Shown: positions 1 through 10,521 of the stretch, one piece after another
Numbering within the stretch: the first letter of the stretch is position 1
How the letters are laid out: every line of letters begins with the position of its first letter
Origin: Lachnospiraceae bacterium
Lineage (GTDB): Bacteria > Bacillota > Clostridia > Lachnospirales > Lachnospiraceae
Assembly: GCA_017500935.1 (NCBI GenBank)
Contig: JAFVXW010000030.1
Span: 1-64,000, forward strand
Reading direction: 5' to 3'
DNA: 64,000 nt
Notes under the pieces: generated by a model
The model's database searches: none
Seen by the model: the letters and a program-made list of their open reading frames with translations, nothing else
What the model was told of the DNA's origin: nothing
Translations under genes and position numbers: made by a program

Positions 1-1
1 G

Positions 2-2800
2 GCTTTTGTTGCCATTGCCTTTGGTATTTCCAATCAGGGAAATGTGGTGGCTGTCCGCAAACTGTGTGCAGGCATTGTATTGTTTTTACTTCTGGGAATC
101 CTGTTTGAGCTTTTTGCAGGAAAGATATCTGTAATGGATGAATATTCCGTCAAGAGCTTTTATGAAACAGGTGCAAATGACAGGATCGGTGGCGGCGTTA
201 TCTCCGGATCGCTTGCCTGGGTGCTGCATCATTTTCTTGGAATGGTGGGCACTGTGCTGACTGTTTTGGTACTTGGAATCATATGTGCAGTTATCATTAC
301 CGAAAAATCCTTTGTTTCAGGTGTCAAAAAGCAGAGCCGCCGTGTTTATGAAACAGCAAGAAGCGACGCACAGTTTAAAAAGGAACGCAGGATCAAAGAA
401 GCGGAAGTGCGCAAAGGAGAGGCTGCCTTAAGAAGAGAGGAAGCTTTGGCTGTCAGAAGACAGCAGGCGGATCAGCGCTTGAAAGAAAGAGAACAGCTTC
501 TTCGGGAGCGTGAACAGAAATTTAAGGAAGAACAGGCCAGACAGGATGCAGAACACATCCTGCGTATGGATAAAAAGGTTTCCGGTGTTATGATGGATAC
601 CAGCTTAAAAGAAAGCACTGCAAAAAAAATGCGGGATGATATCCATGAGATCACACTGGATGAAAGTGAAACACAGGATATGCCGATGGATGAGCCTGAA
701 GTGCGTCATGCGGCGCCCATTGGAGATCCGTCCATTGATTTTGACAAGATCCGGATCCGTACCATGCATCAGCAGACAATGCAGGAATATATCCCGCAGA
801 ATGAACCGGATACATATTCGGAGGCTGAAAATGAGAAAGCAGCCGATTCTTATGATGAAGATGTGGTGGAAGGTCTGGAAGCACTTCCAAAGACTGCTGC
901 TGACACTGTGGAAACCATATATGTGGAAGAGGCAGATGTTTTTTCTGATATGAAAGAAGTCAGATGGCAGCAAATGGAAGAGTATGCCGCTGATATTTCT
1001 GATGAAGAAGACGAATTTACACAGGAAGAACAGGAAGCCCGGGATGTATTAAGAGAGTTAAACCGCAGCAATATCAGGGAGATCACGGACAGACGTCCCA
1101 AAGCGGTCATTCCGCGCGAGCAGCGTCCGCAGACAGCGGCTGAAGCTACCCCGCTTGGTCAGGAAATGCTTCGGAAGGAGCGCCTGGAAAAGAAAACATC
1201 CATTTTTGCAGATGATTCCGTGAGCAGAAACAGAGAGACATCTGCAGGACATCAGTTTAAAGACAACAGAACACAGCAGCAGAAGTCTGCGCAGACACCT
1301 GAACCTGCACCAAAGCCTGCACCCAGACCTTATCAGTTTCCTCCGCTTGATCTGCTTAAAAAAGTGGGAAATGCAGACGGGGCAGACGGTGTACGGGAGC
1401 TGAAAGAAAATGCGGTCAGACTGCAGCAGATACTGGAATCCTTTAATGTGCGCGTAACGATCAAGGATGTTTCCCAGGGACCTTCTGTTACCAGATATGA
1501 GCTTTTACCCGAACAGGGAATGAAAGTAAGCAGAATTGTCGGTCTTGCCGATGAGATCAAGCTTTATATGGAAACGCCGGATATCCGAATCGAAGCACCG
1601 ATTCCCGGTAAAGCGGCTGTCGGTATCGAAATTCCCAACAAATCCAGGATTCCGGTAGGAATGCGTGAGCTTCTGGAATCAAGAGAGTTTAAGGAATCAA
1701 GTTCAAAGCTTTCCTTTACAGTAGGCAAGGATATCGGAGGCAAGGTCATTGTATCCGATATTGCCAAGATGCCCCATATGCTGATCGCAGGTACTACAGG
1801 TTCCGGTAAATCTGTGTTTATCAACTCCATCATTATGAGTATTCTGTATAACGCCAAACCCACAGAAGTCAAACTGATCCTTGTGGACCCCAAGGTGGTG
1901 GAAATGAACGTTTACAATGGAATTCCCCATCTTCTGATCCCGGTTGTCAGTGATCCCAAAAAGGCTTCTGCTGCACTGCAGTGGGCAGTTGCGGAAATGA
2001 CTGACCGTTATAAAAAGTTTGCGGATCATAATGTAAGAGATTTAAAGGGCTACAATAAAAAAGTGGAGCAGCTGGAACAGAAAGGGGAAGCTGACTGTCC
2101 TGAAAAGATGCCGCAGATCGTGATCGTGGTGGACGAGCTTGCAGATCTGATGATGGTTGCTTCCAATGAAGTGGAAGAATCAATATGCCGTCTGGCACAG
2201 CTTGCAAGAGCTGCCGGCATTCACCTGATCATTGCGACACAGAGACCGTCGGTTGATGTTATTACCGGTCTGATCAAGGCTAATATGCCCAGCCGTGTAG
2301 CGTTAAAAGTATCCAGCGGTGTGGATTCCAGAACCATTCTGGATATGAATGGCGCAGAAAAGCTGTTAGGATACGGCGATATGCTTTTTTATCCGCAGGG
2401 ATATACGCAGCCGGTCCGTATGCAGGGCGCTTTTCTGACAGACGAAGAGGTTGCGGATGTGGTTGATTTCTTAAAAAATCAGGCAATCGGCAATACATAC
2501 AGCAATGATATAGAAGAACGCATCAAAAATATGGGAACTGCCGCTTTAGCAGACACAAAAGAGGGCGGACAGTCAGAATATGATTCCTATTTTGCAGAGG
2601 CGGGACGCTTTATCATAGATAAAGACAAGGCATCCATCGGTATGCTGCAGCGAGTGTTCAAAATTGGCTTTAACAGAGCTGCCCGCATCATGGATCAGCT
2701 GGCAATGGCCGGTGTTGTGGGAGAGGAAGAAGGAACAAAACCCCGTAAGATCCTGATGACTATGGATGAATTTGAGCAGCTAGTAGAAGAGATAATTTGA
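2..2800 (+). CDS. ftsK: DNA translocase FtsK/SpoIIIE, 5' end cut by window edge
   Basis: Hexameric ATP-driven pump that moves double-stranded DNA through the closing septum during division or sporulation. The frame is open from base 2, and the residues before the first possible GTG (44) look like part of the N-terminal membrane domain, so the true start lies upstream. Two hydrophobic stretches are visible (about 60-120 and 200-300). A long charged Glu/Arg/Gln-rich linker follows. The motor domain has Walker A GTTGSGKS (1790-1813) and Walker [10 protein letters not shown] near 2130-2155. The last 60 residues form the DNA-reading gamma winged helix. The sequence alone does not separate FtsK from SpoIIIE. 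The stop lies 29 bases before fhs. Confidence 0.95.
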   Translation, partial: AFVAIAFGISNQGNVVAVRKLCAGIVLFLLLGILFELFAGKISVMDEYSVKSFYETGANDRIGGGVISGSLAWVLHHFLGMVGTVLTVLVLGIICAVIITEKSFVSGVKKQSRRVYETARSDAQFKKERRIKEAEVRKGEAALRREEALAVRRQQADQRLKEREQLLREREQKFKEEQARQDAEHILRMDKKVSGVMMDTSLKESTAKKMRDDIHEITLDESETQDMPMDEPEVRHAAPIGDPSIDFDKIRIRTMHQQTMQEYIPQNEPDTYSEAENEKAADSYDEDVVEGLEALPKTAADTVETIYVEEADVFSDMKEVRWQQMEEYAADISDEEDEFTQEEQEARDVLRELNRSNIREITDRRPKAVIPREQRPQTAAEATPLGQEMLRKERLEKKTSIFADDSVSRNRETSAGHQFKDNRTQQQKSAQTPEPAPKPAPRPYQFPPLDLLKKVGNADGADGVRELKENAVRLQQILESFNVRVTIKDVSQGPSVTRYELLPEQGMKVSRIVGLADEIKLYMETPDIRIEAPIPGKAAVGIEIPNKSRIPVGMRELLESREFKESSSKLSFTVGKDIGGKVIVSDIAKMPHMLIAGTTGSGKSVFINSIIMSILYNAKPTEVKLILVDPKVVEMNVYNGIPHLLIPVVSDPKKASAALQWAVAEMTDRYKKFADHNVRDLKGYNKKVEQLEQKGEADCPEKMPQIVIVVDELADLMMVASNEVEESICRLAQLARAAGIHLIIATQRPSVDVITGLIKANMPSRVALKVSSGVDSRTILDMNGAEKLLGYGDMLFYPQGYTQPVRMQGAFLTDEEVADVVDFLKNQAIGNTYSNDIEERIKNMGTAALADTKEGGQSEYDSYFAEAGRFIIDKDKASIGMLQRVFKIGFNRAARIMDQLAMAGVVGEEEGTKPRKILMTMDEFEQLVEEII

Positions 2801-2829
2801 TAAAAACCCAATCAAGGAGGACAAAGTAC

Positions 2830-4500
2830 ATGAAAACAGACATTCAGATTGCCCAGGAAGCGGTGATGGAACCTATTGTGAAGGTTGCAGAAAGAATTGG
2901 TATCAAAGAAGAAGAACTGGAGCTTTACGGCCGTTATAAGGCAAAGCTTTCCGATGAGTTCATCAATTCCGTAAAGGATAATCCCGATGGAAAACTGATT
3001 CTTGTAACAGCTATTAACCCTACACCTGCAGGTGAAGGCAAAACCACCACCAGTGTCGGTCTTGGTCAGGCTTTTGGCCAGCTGGGCAAAAAGGCGGTTA
3101 TCGCGCTTCGAGAGCCCTCTCTTGGTCCCTGCTTTGGCGTAAAAGGCGGAGCAGCAGGCGGCGGCTATGCACAGGTAGTTCCAATGGAAGACTTAAATCT
3201 TCATTTTACCGGTGACTTCCATGCGATTACATCTGCAAACAATCTGCTGGCAGCTCTTTTGGACAACCATATCCAGCAGGGCAATGAACTTGGCATTGAC
3301 ACCCGTTCCGTTGTATGGAAACGCTGTCTGGATATGAATGACAGAGTATTAAGAAATATCGTTGTGGGTCTTGGAAACAAGATGGACGGTACTGTTCGTG
3401 AGGATCATTTTGTCATTACCGTTGCTTCTGAGATCATGGCAATTTTATGTCTGGCAACCGATATGAAAGACTTAAAAGAAAGACTTTCCAGAATCGTTGT
3501 TGCTTACAACTACGCAGGAAAACCCGTTACTGCAGGTCAGTTAAAGGCTGTCGGCTCCATGGCTGCACTTCTTAAGGATGCCTTAAAGCCCAACATGATC
3601 CAGACTCTGGAGCATACTCCTGCGATCGTACACGGCGGACCTTTTGCCAACATCGCACATGGCTGCAACTCTGTAAGAGCAACCAAACTGGCTTTAAAGA
3701 TGGCAGATTACTGCATCACTGAGGCAGGATTCGGTGCAGACCTCGGTGCAGAAAAATTCTTTGATATCAAATGCCGAATGGCAGGCTTAAAGCCCGATGC
3801 AGTGGTACTGGTTGCTACCATCCGTGCTCTTAAATACAACGGCGGTGTTGCAAAGGCAAACTTAAGCGCTGAAAATCTGGAAGCACTTAAAAAAGGTATT
3901 GTAAACCTTGAAAAGCATATCGAAAACCTGCAGAAATACGGTGTGCCCGTAGTTGTTACCTTAAACTCCTTCGTAACAGATACAGAGGCAGAAACCGCAT
4001 ATGTACAGAAGTTCTGTGAAGACAGAGGCTGTGAATTTGCACTTTCCGAAGTTTGGGAAAAAGGCGGACAGGGCGGTATCGCACTGGCAGAAAAGGTGCT
4101 TAAAACACTGGAAGAAAAGGAAAGCAATTTCCGTGTTCTTTATGATGAAGAACTGCCGATCAAGGAAAAGATCGAAATTATCGCAAAGGAAATTTACGGA
4201 GCAGACGGTGTCAACTTCGTTGCTTCCGCAGAAAAACAGATTCAGAAGCTGGAAGAACTCGGATTTGGCAAAATGCCTGTTTGTATGGCAAAGACCCAGT
4301 ATTCCCTGTCTGACAACCCTGATCTGTTGGGCAGACCTGAAGGCTTTGAGATCAGCGTGCGTGAAGCATATGTTTCCGCAGGTGCAGGTTTCGTGGTAGT
4401 GCTGACAGGTGCTGTTATGACCATGCCCGGTCTTTCCAAGAATCCTGCTGCCTATGGAATTGATGTGGATGATGACGGAAAAATTACCGGATTATTCTAA
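2830..4500 (+). CDS. fhs: formate--tetrahydrofolate ligase
   Basis: Joins formate to tetrahydrofolate using ATP, giving 10-formyl-THF for purine synthesis, serine/glycine exchange or the methyl branch of the Wood-Ljungdahl pathway. The 556-residue length is typical. The ATP-binding loop [11 protein letters not shown] lies at about residues 64-74, and the C-terminal part carries the family's long conserved blocks without a gap. The frame is open from 2797, but the ATG at 2830 is chosen because AAGGAGG sits nine bases before it (2814-2820). folD follows, so the gene pair would carry formate through 10-formyl-THF to methylene-THF, were folD intact. Confidence 0.97.
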   Translation: MKTDIQIAQEAVMEPIVKVAERIGIKEEELELYGRYKAKLSDEFINSVKDNPDGKLILVTAINPTPAGEGKTTTSVGLGQAFGQLGKKAVIALREPSLGPCFGVKGGAAGGGYAQVVPMEDLNLHFTGDFHAITSANNLLAALLDNHIQQGNELGIDTRSVVWKRCLDMNDRVLRNIVVGLGNKMDGTVREDHFVITVASEIMAILCLATDMKDLKERLSRIVVAYNYAGKPVTAGQLKAVGSMAALLKDALKPNMIQTLEHTPAIVHGGPFANIAHGCNSVRATKLALKMADYCITEAGFGADLGAEKFFDIKCRMAGLKPDAVVLVATIRALKYNGGVAKANLSAENLEALKKGIVNLEKHIENLQKYGVPVVVTLNSFVTDTEAETAYVQKFCEDRGCEFALSEVWEKGGQGGIALAEKVLKTLEEKESNFRVLYDEELPIKEKIEIIAKEIYGADGVNFVASAEKQIQKLEELGFGKMPVCMAKTQYSLSDNPDLLGRPEGFEISVREAYVSAGAGFVVVLTGAVMTMPGLSKNPAAYGIDVDDDGKITGLF

Positions 4501-4510
4501 GAAATCATGT

Positions 4511-4574
4511 AAAAATGCGTGCGCTTTGCGCATAAACGTGTTTTTTGTGCGATAGGAAACTTCGTTTCCTATCG
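4511..4574 (-). repeat. intergenic palindromic repeat, copy 1
   Basis: Read on the minus strand this element starts with an 11-bp perfect stem around GAAAC/GTTTC (4550-4574), then a short A-rich stretch, then TTTATGCGCA and a G+C-rich tail. A diverged copy in the opposite orientation lies at 10553-10611: the arm sequences differ, but the GGAAAC/GTTTCC core and the TTTATGCGCA block are shared. Compensated arm changes and strictly intergenic placement point to a REP-like or structured RNA element. There is no coding potential. Confidence 0.55.
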
Positions 4575-4584
4575 TTAAATAAAA

Positions 4585-4617
4585 GTATGCAGTACAGTCA
4601 GATGCTGTACTGCATAC
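4585..4617. repeat. perfect 13-bp inverted repeat before folD
   Basis: GTATGCAGTACAG at 4585-4597 pairs exactly with 4605-4617 around a 7-base loop. On the + strand it is followed by AAAAACGATAG rather than a T run, so it is not a standard + terminator. On the minus strand it is followed by a T-rich stretch, although no minus-strand gene needs one here. It lies 35 bases before the folD start and could affect folD expression or mRNA stability. Confidence 0.5.
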
Positions 4618-4652
4618 AAAAACGATAGTATGCTGAAAAAGGAGAAATATTC

Positions 4653-5504
4653 ATGCCTGCAAAGATCATTGACGGAAAAGAAATAGCAAAAATCATACGT
4701 CAGGAAGTAAAGACGCAAGTGGAAGCGTATGCTGCCCGGAATATCACGGTAACACTTGCAGTGGTGCAGGTTGGTGATGATCCTGCTTCCAGCGTATATA
4801 TCCGCAACAAAAGCAAAGTATGTGCCGAGCTTGGAATCCGGATGATGCATATTCATAAGGAAGCTGATATTTCCCAGAAACAGCTTCTTGAACTGATCGA
4901 AAAACTGAATTAGGATACGGAAGTTGATGCTGTTTTGGTACAGCTGCCTCTGCCTGCACATATTTCAGAAAAAGCGGTTCTGGAATCTATTCTGCCCTGT
5001 AAGGATGTAGACGGTTTTCATCCAATAAATGCCGGTGCGCTTGCAACCGGTGAAAAGGGATTTGTTCCCGGTACTCCTGCAGGCGTGATCGAACTTTTAA
5101 AAAGATCCGGTATTGAAATGGAAGGAAAAGAATGCGTGATCGTAGGACGCAGCAATATTGTAGGCAAGCCCATGGCACAGCTGATGCTTGCTGAAAATGC
5201 GACGGTTACGGTTGCCCATTCCAAGACCCAAAATCTGCAGGAAGTCTGTAAAAGAGCAGACATTCTTATCGTTGCGGCAGGCAAAAAGAAGCTGATCACA
5301 AAAGAATTTGTAAAACCCGGAGCAACTGTCATTGATGTCGGGATTCACCGCGATGAAAACAACAAACTCTGCGGAGATGTGGATTTTGACGATGTAGTTT
5401 CGGCTGCAGGCGCGATCACCCCGGTGCCCGGCGGTGTCGGTCCCATGACGATTGCCATGCTTATGCTAAATTGTCTGGAAAGCAAAAAAATGCTTCAGAA
5501 ATAA
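4653..5504 (+). pseudogene. folD: folD (methylene-THF dehydrogenase/cyclohydrolase) with in-frame TAG at codon 87
   Basis: FolD interconverts methylene-, methenyl- and 10-formyl-THF. The first part (86 residues) carries the catalytic Tyr49 and Lys53 (YIRNK), and a TAG stands at 4911-4913. The same frame then continues as [14 protein letters not shown] with the substrate-loop Gln and the KDVDGFH Asp, followed by the NADP-binding [12 protein letters not shown] and the C-terminal [10 protein letters not shown]. Nothing is missing except the one codon, so this is a nonsense substitution (possibly CAG, AAG or GAG to TAG), a sequencing error, or a readthrough site. The second part could restart at TTG 4935, but would lack Tyr and Lys. 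The ribosome site AAAAAGGAG before 4653 is intact. Confidence 0.9.
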
Positions 5505-5549
5505 TTTGCTGTATTTATCTGACAGCAAAGCGGAGAAAGGAAGCTCCCT

Positions 5550-7034
5550 ATGAAATGTCCCGCTTGTGGGGCGAAAATGAAGGACGGTCAGATGTATTGT
5601 GAAGCCTGCGGCTGTGAGATACAGATCGTTCCGGAATTTGAACCTGAAATAGAAAACAGTATCCTGGAAACACTTTCCGATGTGGCAAGTGAGATAGGAA
5701 CAAATATACAAAACATGTCAACTGAAACGGAACTGTTTACCGGAAAAGAAGATAACAAAGAGGATAACCCAAAATCACGCCGGAAAACCAAAAAAACAGC
5801 AGGAATTTATATTGCTGTAAGTTCAGTTGTGTTATTTGCTGTGTGTATCGCAGTTTTATACTGGTTTTGGAGCAATCAGCCTGAAAAGATATATCAGAAA
5901 GCGGTTTCCTATATGGAAAAGGAAGCATACACACAGGCGCTGGCCGCATTTGAAAATGCAGCCGCAAAGGATGAAGATAATGTATTATATTTAAACAGTC
6001 TTGCGGACTGTTATATGCTGCTTGGAGATGAAAAACAGGCAGAAGAGACCAGCAGATACATTCTGACACTGGATGAAAGCGACTTAAAAACCTACAGCAG
6101 ACTGATCAGAATCCTGAAAAACAGACAGGAGTATGAGCAGATCAATACACTTTTACAAAACTGCAAAAGTACGGAAATTACAATGCAGTATATGGATTTT
6201 ATGGCAAATCCGCCTGCATTTGATCTAAAAGGTGATACCTATCGGGAAAAGATTGATGTAAAACTGATTGCAAACGCGTCCGGAACATTGTATTATACTT
6301 TAGATGGAAGCGTGCCGACACTTTCATCGGAAGTGTATACCACGCCGATTCCGATGGAATCCGGTCAGTATACCGTAAAGGCATTGTTTGTCAATCAATA
6401 CGGCGTACAAAGTCAGGTTGCGGTGGAAAAGTATTATATTGATGTAAGCAGACCAGAAGCTCCTGTAGTTTCTCCTGCATCCGGAGAATATAAAAAGCCC
6501 GGCTATATCAGTGTTGAGATTCCCGAAAACTGCAAGGTTTATTTTACGGCAGATGGAACGGTTCCCGACAATACCAGCAGCAGATATGAAGCACCTTTTC
6601 CGATGCCTGCCGGAAACAGTACATTTCAGTTTATTGTATATGATGAAGGCGGTGTCAGCGGTGAATTGACAAAATGTCAGTACAACCTGAATCTGAATGC
6701 GTCTCTGAGTATGGAGGCTGCGGCAAACCAGCTTTTGCTTAAGCTCAAAGAAACGGGAATTCTTCTGAATTTAAACGGTGATGTTGCCGGAAAAGCCGGA
6801 AGGAACAAATATATTTACAAATATGCTGTAACCATCGAGAAAAATGATTATTATCTGTACCGTGAATATTATGAAGAGTCAACCGGAAACAGTTATGTGA
6901 CGGGAACAGATTATGTTGTCAATTATATGACAGGGGAATGCTTCAAGGCAGTGCGCAGCGAAGACGGAAGCTATTCTCTTTATACGATTGAAAACAACGG
7001 ACAGTCCGGTATGGTACAGCAAAGCAGAACTTAA
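5550..7034 (+). CDS. zinc-ribbon, TPR and chitobiase C-terminal-like repeat membrane protein
   Basis: A 494-residue protein with an N-terminal zinc ribbon (Cys3, Cys6, Cys17, Cys20), an acidic linker, one membrane helix at about 84-107, then TPR-like helices (about 112-200). These are followed by two similar beta modules (about 225-295 and 305-375) with the YYTLDGSVPT / YFTADGTVPD signature of the CHB_HEX_C_1 domain. The C-terminal 110 residues are Tyr-rich and unrecognised. By inference the ribbon faces the cytoplasm and the rest lies outside. No enzyme function can be assigned. It is followed by a likely promoter for nfnA, so it probably ends its own unit. Confidence 0.75.
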   Translation: MKCPACGAKMKDGQMYCEACGCEIQIVPEFEPEIENSILETLSDVASEIGTNIQNMSTETELFTGKEDNKEDNPKSRRKTKKTAGIYIAVSSVVLFAVCIAVLYWFWSNQPEKIYQKAVSYMEKEAYTQALAAFENAAAKDEDNVLYLNSLADCYMLLGDEKQAEETSRYILTLDESDLKTYSRLIRILKNRQEYEQINTLLQNCKSTEITMQYMDFMANPPAFDLKGDTYREKIDVKLIANASGTLYYTLDGSVPTLSSEVYTTPIPMESGQYTVKALFVNQYGVQSQVAVEKYYIDVSRPEAPVVSPASGEYKKPGYISVEIPENCKVYFTADGTVPDNTSSRYEAPFPMPAGNSTFQFIVYDEGGVSGELTKCQYNLNLNASLSMEAAANQLLLKLKETGILLNLNGDVAGKAGRNKYIYKYAVTIEKNDYYLYREYYEESTGNSYVTGTDYVVNYMTGECFKAVRSEDGSYSLYTIENNGQSGMVQQSRT

Positions 7035-7043
7035 AACTTGATT

Positions 7044-7071
7044 CTGACAGGAACTATCCTGAAATGATAAT
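7044..7071 (+). promoter_or_regulatory. likely promoter of nfnAB
   Basis: CTGACA (7044-7049) and GATAAT (7066-7071) are separated by 16 bases and lie about 30 bases before the nfnA start. Each box differs from consensus at one position. Confidence 0.45.
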
Positions 7072-7101
7072 TAGCCATTTGGCAGAAAGGTTGAGAAGAT
7101 T

Positions 7102-7983
7102 ATGTATCAGATTTTACAGTCTAAAGAGCTTACCACCAATATCTATATGATGGAAGTGGAAGCAAAACGTGTTGCAAAGTCCTGTATGCCCGGACAGTTT
7201 GTCATTGTGCGTCTGGATGAGGAGGGAGAAAGAATCCCGCTTACCATTTGTGATTATAACAGAGAAAAAGGCACTGTTACCATTGTATTCCAGGTTGTCG
7301 GAGAAGGCAGCTATGAAATGGCTCAGTTAAAAACAGGTGATTCTTTCCATGATTTCGTAGGTCCCCTGGGTCAGCCTTCCGAGCTGGTTCATGAATCCAA
7401 AGAAGCACTGGCAGCAAAAAAGATCCTGTTTGTGGCAGGCGGTGTTGGTACCGCACCTGTATACCCTCAGGTAAAGTGGCTCCATGAGAACGGCGTGGAT
7501 GCCGATGTTATTGTCGGTGCAAAAAATAAAGACCTGCTTATTCTGGAAGATGAGATGAAAGCGGTTGCCGGAAATCTGTATGTGACCACCGATGACGGTT
7601 CCTACGGCAGAAGCGGTATGGTTACCACCACTATTTCCGACCTTGTTACCAAGGAAGGCAAGCAGTATGATCTTTGTGTTGCCATCGGTCCCATGATCAT
7701 GATGAAGTTTGTATGTAAGCTGACCAAGGAACTTGGTATTCCTACCATTGTATCCTTAAATCCGATCATGGTTGACGGTACCGGTATGTGCGGTGCATGT
7801 CGTGTAACTGTTGGCGGCAAGGTGAAATTTGCATGTGTAGACGGCCCTGAATTTGACGGCCATCAGGTAAACTTTGACGAAGCTATGCAGCGTCAGGCTA
7901 TTTACAAAACTGCAGAAGGCCGCGCTTATCTGGCTGCCAAAGAAGGAGATACCCATCACGGCGGATGCGGTAATTGCGACTGA
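7102..7983 (+). CDS. nfnA: NADH-dependent ferredoxin:NADP+ oxidoreductase subunit A (NfnA-like)
   Basis: A 293-residue FAD, NAD and [2Fe-2S] protein of the PyrK/sulfide dehydrogenase beta type. It has the FAD motif RIPLT (about 44-48), the nucleotide loop VAGGVGTAP (about 112-120) and a cysteine-rich C-terminus: MCGACR with Cys230 and Cys233, FACVDGPEF, and a final GGCGNCD. Next to an NfnB/GltA-like subunit 42 bases downstream, the best reading is NfnAB, which couples NADH and reduced ferredoxin to NADP+ reduction by flavin-based bifurcation. The alternative is a glutamate synthase accessory pair, but no large glutamate synthase subunit is nearby. Codon choice looks like that of a well-expressed gene. 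Confidence 0.85.
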   Translation: MYQILQSKELTTNIYMMEVEAKRVAKSCMPGQFVIVRLDEEGERIPLTICDYNREKGTVTIVFQVVGEGSYEMAQLKTGDSFHDFVGPLGQPSELVHESKEALAAKKILFVAGGVGTAPVYPQVKWLHENGVDADVIVGAKNKDLLILEDEMKAVAGNLYVTTDDGSYGRSGMVTTTISDLVTKEGKQYDLCVAIGPMIMMKFVCKLTKELGIPTIVSLNPIMVDGTGMCGACRVTVGGKVKFACVDGPEFDGHQVNFDEAMQRQAIYKTAEGRAYLAAKEGDTHHGGCGNCD

Positions 7984-8025
7984 TAATTTTTAGGATTTGC
8001 AATAAGCGAGAGGAGAAAGACGATC

Positions 8026-9414
8026 ATGGGTGACGTTTTAAAGAAAGTCCCTGTCAGAGAACAGGATGCGCAGGTTCGCGCAACCAATTTTGATGAAGTT
8101 TGTCTGGGATATAACAAAGAAGAAGCAATGGAAGAAGCCAGCAGATGTATTGGCTGTAAAAATGCGCAGTGTGTAAAAGGATGCCCTGTTGCAATTGATA
8201 TCCCCGGTTTTATTACCGAAATTAAAAAAGGTGATATCGAAGCCGCATATCAGGTGATCAGCAAAGCAAGTGCGCTTCCTGCAGTATGCGGACGTGTATG
8301 TCCTCAGGAAAGCCAGTGTGAAGGCAAATGTATCCGCGGTATCAAAGGTGAGCCTGTTTCCATCGGTAAGCTGGAACGTTTTGTTGCTGACTGGGCAAGA
8401 GAACAGGGAATTAAACCCGAAAAGGCAACCGAGAAAAAAGGCAAAAAGGTAGCAGTGATCGGTTCCGGCCCGGCAGGTCTTACCTGTGCAGGTGATCTGG
8501 CGAAGATGGGCTATGATGTAACCATTTTTGAAGCACTGCATGAGCCCGGCGGCGTACTGGTATACGGTATTCCTGAATTCCGTCTTCCCAAAGAAGATGT
8601 TGTGAAAAAGGAAATTGAAAACGTAAAATTTCTTGGTGTTGAAATTGAAACCAACGTTATCATCGGCAAGTCTGTTACCATCGATGAGCTGATGAGCGAA
8701 GAAGGATACAGCGCGGTATTTATCGGCTCCGGTGCAGGTCTGCCCAAGTTTATGGGAATCCCCGGTGAAAATGCCAACGGTGTATTCTCCGCTAACGAAT
8801 ATCTGACCAGAAGCAATCTGATGAAGGCGTTTAAGGAAGGTTCCAGAACCCCTATCATGAAGAGCAAGAAGGTTGCAGTTGTAGGCGGCGGCAACGTTGC
8901 TATGGATGCTGCAAGAACCGCTCTGCGTCTTGGTGCAGAAGTGCATATTGTTTACAGAAGAAGTGAAGAAGAACTTCCTGCCCGTGTGGAAGAAGTGCAT
9001 CATGCAAAAGAAGAAGGTATTATTTTTGACCTTCTGACCAATCCTACCCAGATTCTGGTTGATGAAAAGGGTTGGGTAAAGGGTATGGAATGTATCCGTA
9101 TGGAACTTGGCGAGCCTGATGCATCCGGCAGAAGACGCCCTGTTGTAGTACCCGGTTCCGAGTTTGTGATTGATGTTGACACTGTAATCATGTCTCTGGG
9201 TACTTCCCCCAATCCTCTTATTTCTTCCACCACAGAAGGTCTGGAAGTAAATAAGTGGCAGTGTATCGTTGCAGAAGAAGTAAACGGCCAGACTTCCAAA
9301 GAAGGCGTTTTTGCAGGCGGCGATGCAGTAACCGGTGCAGCAACCGTAATTCTTGCAATGGGTGCCGGTAAGGCTGCAGCAAAAGGTATTGACGAATATC
9401 TTTCCAACAAATAA
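8026..9414 (+). CDS. nfnB: NfnB / glutamate synthase small subunit-like FAD protein
   Basis: A 462-residue flavoprotein of the GltD family. The N-terminal double [4Fe-4S] ferredoxin-like part shows CIGCKNAQCVKGCP and CGRVCPQESQCEGKC. The first dinucleotide fold has GSGPAGLTCAGDLA and the second has VVGGGNVAMDAARTA. The C-terminal FAGGDAVTGAATV block binds FAD. As the partner of nfnA it would hold the bifurcating FAD and the NADP+ site. The pair sits in the cytoplasm and supplies NADPH. A long antisense frame across this gene is a shadow of its codon use. Confidence 0.9.
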   Translation: MGDVLKKVPVREQDAQVRATNFDEVCLGYNKEEAMEEASRCIGCKNAQCVKGCPVAIDIPGFITEIKKGDIEAAYQVISKASALPAVCGRVCPQESQCEGKCIRGIKGEPVSIGKLERFVADWAREQGIKPEKATEKKGKKVAVIGSGPAGLTCAGDLAKMGYDVTIFEALHEPGGVLVYGIPEFRLPKEDVVKKEIENVKFLGVEIETNVIIGKSVTIDELMSEEGYSAVFIGSGAGLPKFMGIPGENANGVFSANEYLTRSNLMKAFKEGSRTPIMKSKKVAVVGGGNVAMDAARTALRLGAEVHIVYRRSEEELPARVEEVHHAKEEGIIFDLLTNPTQILVDEKGWVKGMECIRMELGEPDASGRRRPVVVPGSEFVIDVDTVIMSLGTSPNPLISSTTEGLEVNKWQCIVAEEVNGQTSKEGVFAGGDAVTGAATVILAMGAGKAAAKGIDEYLSNK

Positions 9415-9439
9415 AAACCATACAAACAGGAGTAATTTT

Positions 9440-9739
9440 ATGGTAAATCACATTGTTTTATGGAACTTTAAGCCGGAGCTTTCTGCAGAGGAAAGAAAAG
9501 CGGCAGGTGAAACCATTAAAAAGAATCTGGAAGAAGTAAAAGCACAGGTGGAGGGCGTGATCGCTCTCCAGGTGTGCATCAACGAAATAGATTCCAGCAA
9601 TAAAGATATTGCACTGATTTCTTCTTTTGAATCCGTGGATGCTTTGAATGCGTATCAGGTACATCCGGCTCATGTCGCAGCCGCAGGTTTTGTCAGAACT
9701 GTTACCTGTGACAGAGCATGCTTTGATTATGAAGCATAA
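9440..9739 (+). CDS. Dabb (stress-responsive alpha/beta barrel) domain protein
   Basis: A 99-residue protein starting [10 protein letters not shown], the opening strand of the dimeric alpha/beta barrel (Dabb) family, with the conserved central [16 protein letters not shown] block in which His and Tyr are usually kept. The frame runs open from further upstream, but ATG 9440 has CAGGAG before it and gives the normal family length. The substrate is unknown, and members have been linked to stress and to small-molecule binding. It lies 25 bases after nfnB, probably in the same transcript. Confidence 0.8.
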   Translation: MVNHIVLWNFKPELSAEERKAAGETIKKNLEEVKAQVEGVIALQVCINEIDSSNKDIALISSFESVDALNAYQVHPAHVAAAGFVRTVTCDRACFDYEA

Positions 9740-9753
9740 GGAGGTATGACAAG

Positions 9754-10518
9754 ATGCCCTGGTGTCCAAAATGTAAAAGTGAATATGTAGACGGTATCGA
9801 GGTATGTGCAGACTGCGGAAGTAAGCTGGTAGAATCTCTGGATCAGATCAAAAAAGAACCTACCCCGGAGCAGATGGCACAGATGCGTGCAATGATGCAG
9901 CAGCAGCTTCAAGCGCAGCAGATGGCGGCTGCCGCAGCGGCAGGCGGTATGCAGGCGCAGGATGATGCAGAAAGCCCTGAACTGATGAAGGCCCGTGCAC
10001 AGAGTCTGGCTTCTATGGGAAGAGGTAAGAAAGCACCTGCCATGGGTGTATATGAAGATACATCCAAAAAGGCAGAAGAATTCAAATCCGGTGCTTGTAC
10101 CTTGATCGTGGTTGGTATTCTCGGTATTATTATGCTGATCGTGCTTACATTGAATATACTGCCCGTAGGCCTTGATCTCAGATCCCAGTGGATCGTCCAT
10201 CTGGTTATGGGTGGTCTGTTTATCTTCTTTATCATATCCGGTATTTATTCTCTTAAATCCAGTAAAAATCTGGAAGAGAAAGCCGTAAAGGAGAAGGATG
10301 ATAAGAAAGAACTGATCAAATTCATCAAAGAAAAAGTGAATCTTTCTGCCATTGATGAAAGAGTTCTGGATCCTGACGGTGAAGATACGACAGAATCCCG
10401 CTATTTTAAGCGTACCAATGTATTGAAAGCTGTCATTTTAAAATATTATCCTGATATGGATGATGTATATCTGGAACATATCATCGACGAAATGTACGAT
10501 GAACTGTTTGAAGATTAA
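9754..10518 (+). CDS. zinc-ribbon protein with two membrane helices
   Basis: A 254-residue protein with an N-terminal zinc ribbon ([19 protein letters not shown]), a Gln/Met/Ala-rich low-complexity stretch (about 45-75), and two hydrophobic helices (about 112-134 and 148-168). An acidic C-terminal helical region ends in [16 protein letters not shown]. Function unrecognised. The spacing from the Dabb gene is only 14 bases and GGAGG precedes the ATG, so the two are co-transcribed. A strong terminator follows. Confidence 0.7.
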   Translation: MPWCPKCKSEYVDGIEVCADCGSKLVESLDQIKKEPTPEQMAQMRAMMQQQLQAQQMAAAAAAGGMQAQDDAESPELMKARAQSLASMGRGKKAPAMGVYEDTSKKAEEFKSGACTLIVVGILGIIMLIVLTLNILPVGLDLRSQWIVHLVMGGLFIFFIISGIYSLKSSKNLEEKAVKEKDDKKELIKFIKEKVNLSAIDERVLDPDGEDTTESRYFKRTNVLKAVILKYYPDMDDVYLEHIIDEMYDELFED

Positions 10519-10521
10519 AGC

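Noticed and set aside
4501..4652. Tetrahydrofolate riboswitch before folD
   Set aside because: The hairpins are simple palindromes with no recognisable THF riboswitch core, and one is a copy of a repeat found elsewhere.
8038..9003. Long antisense open frame (321 codons) across nfnB
   Set aside because: It mirrors a highly conserved flavoprotein gene, has no ribosome site and its translation is Cys/Phe-rich with no domain. It is a codon-usage shadow.
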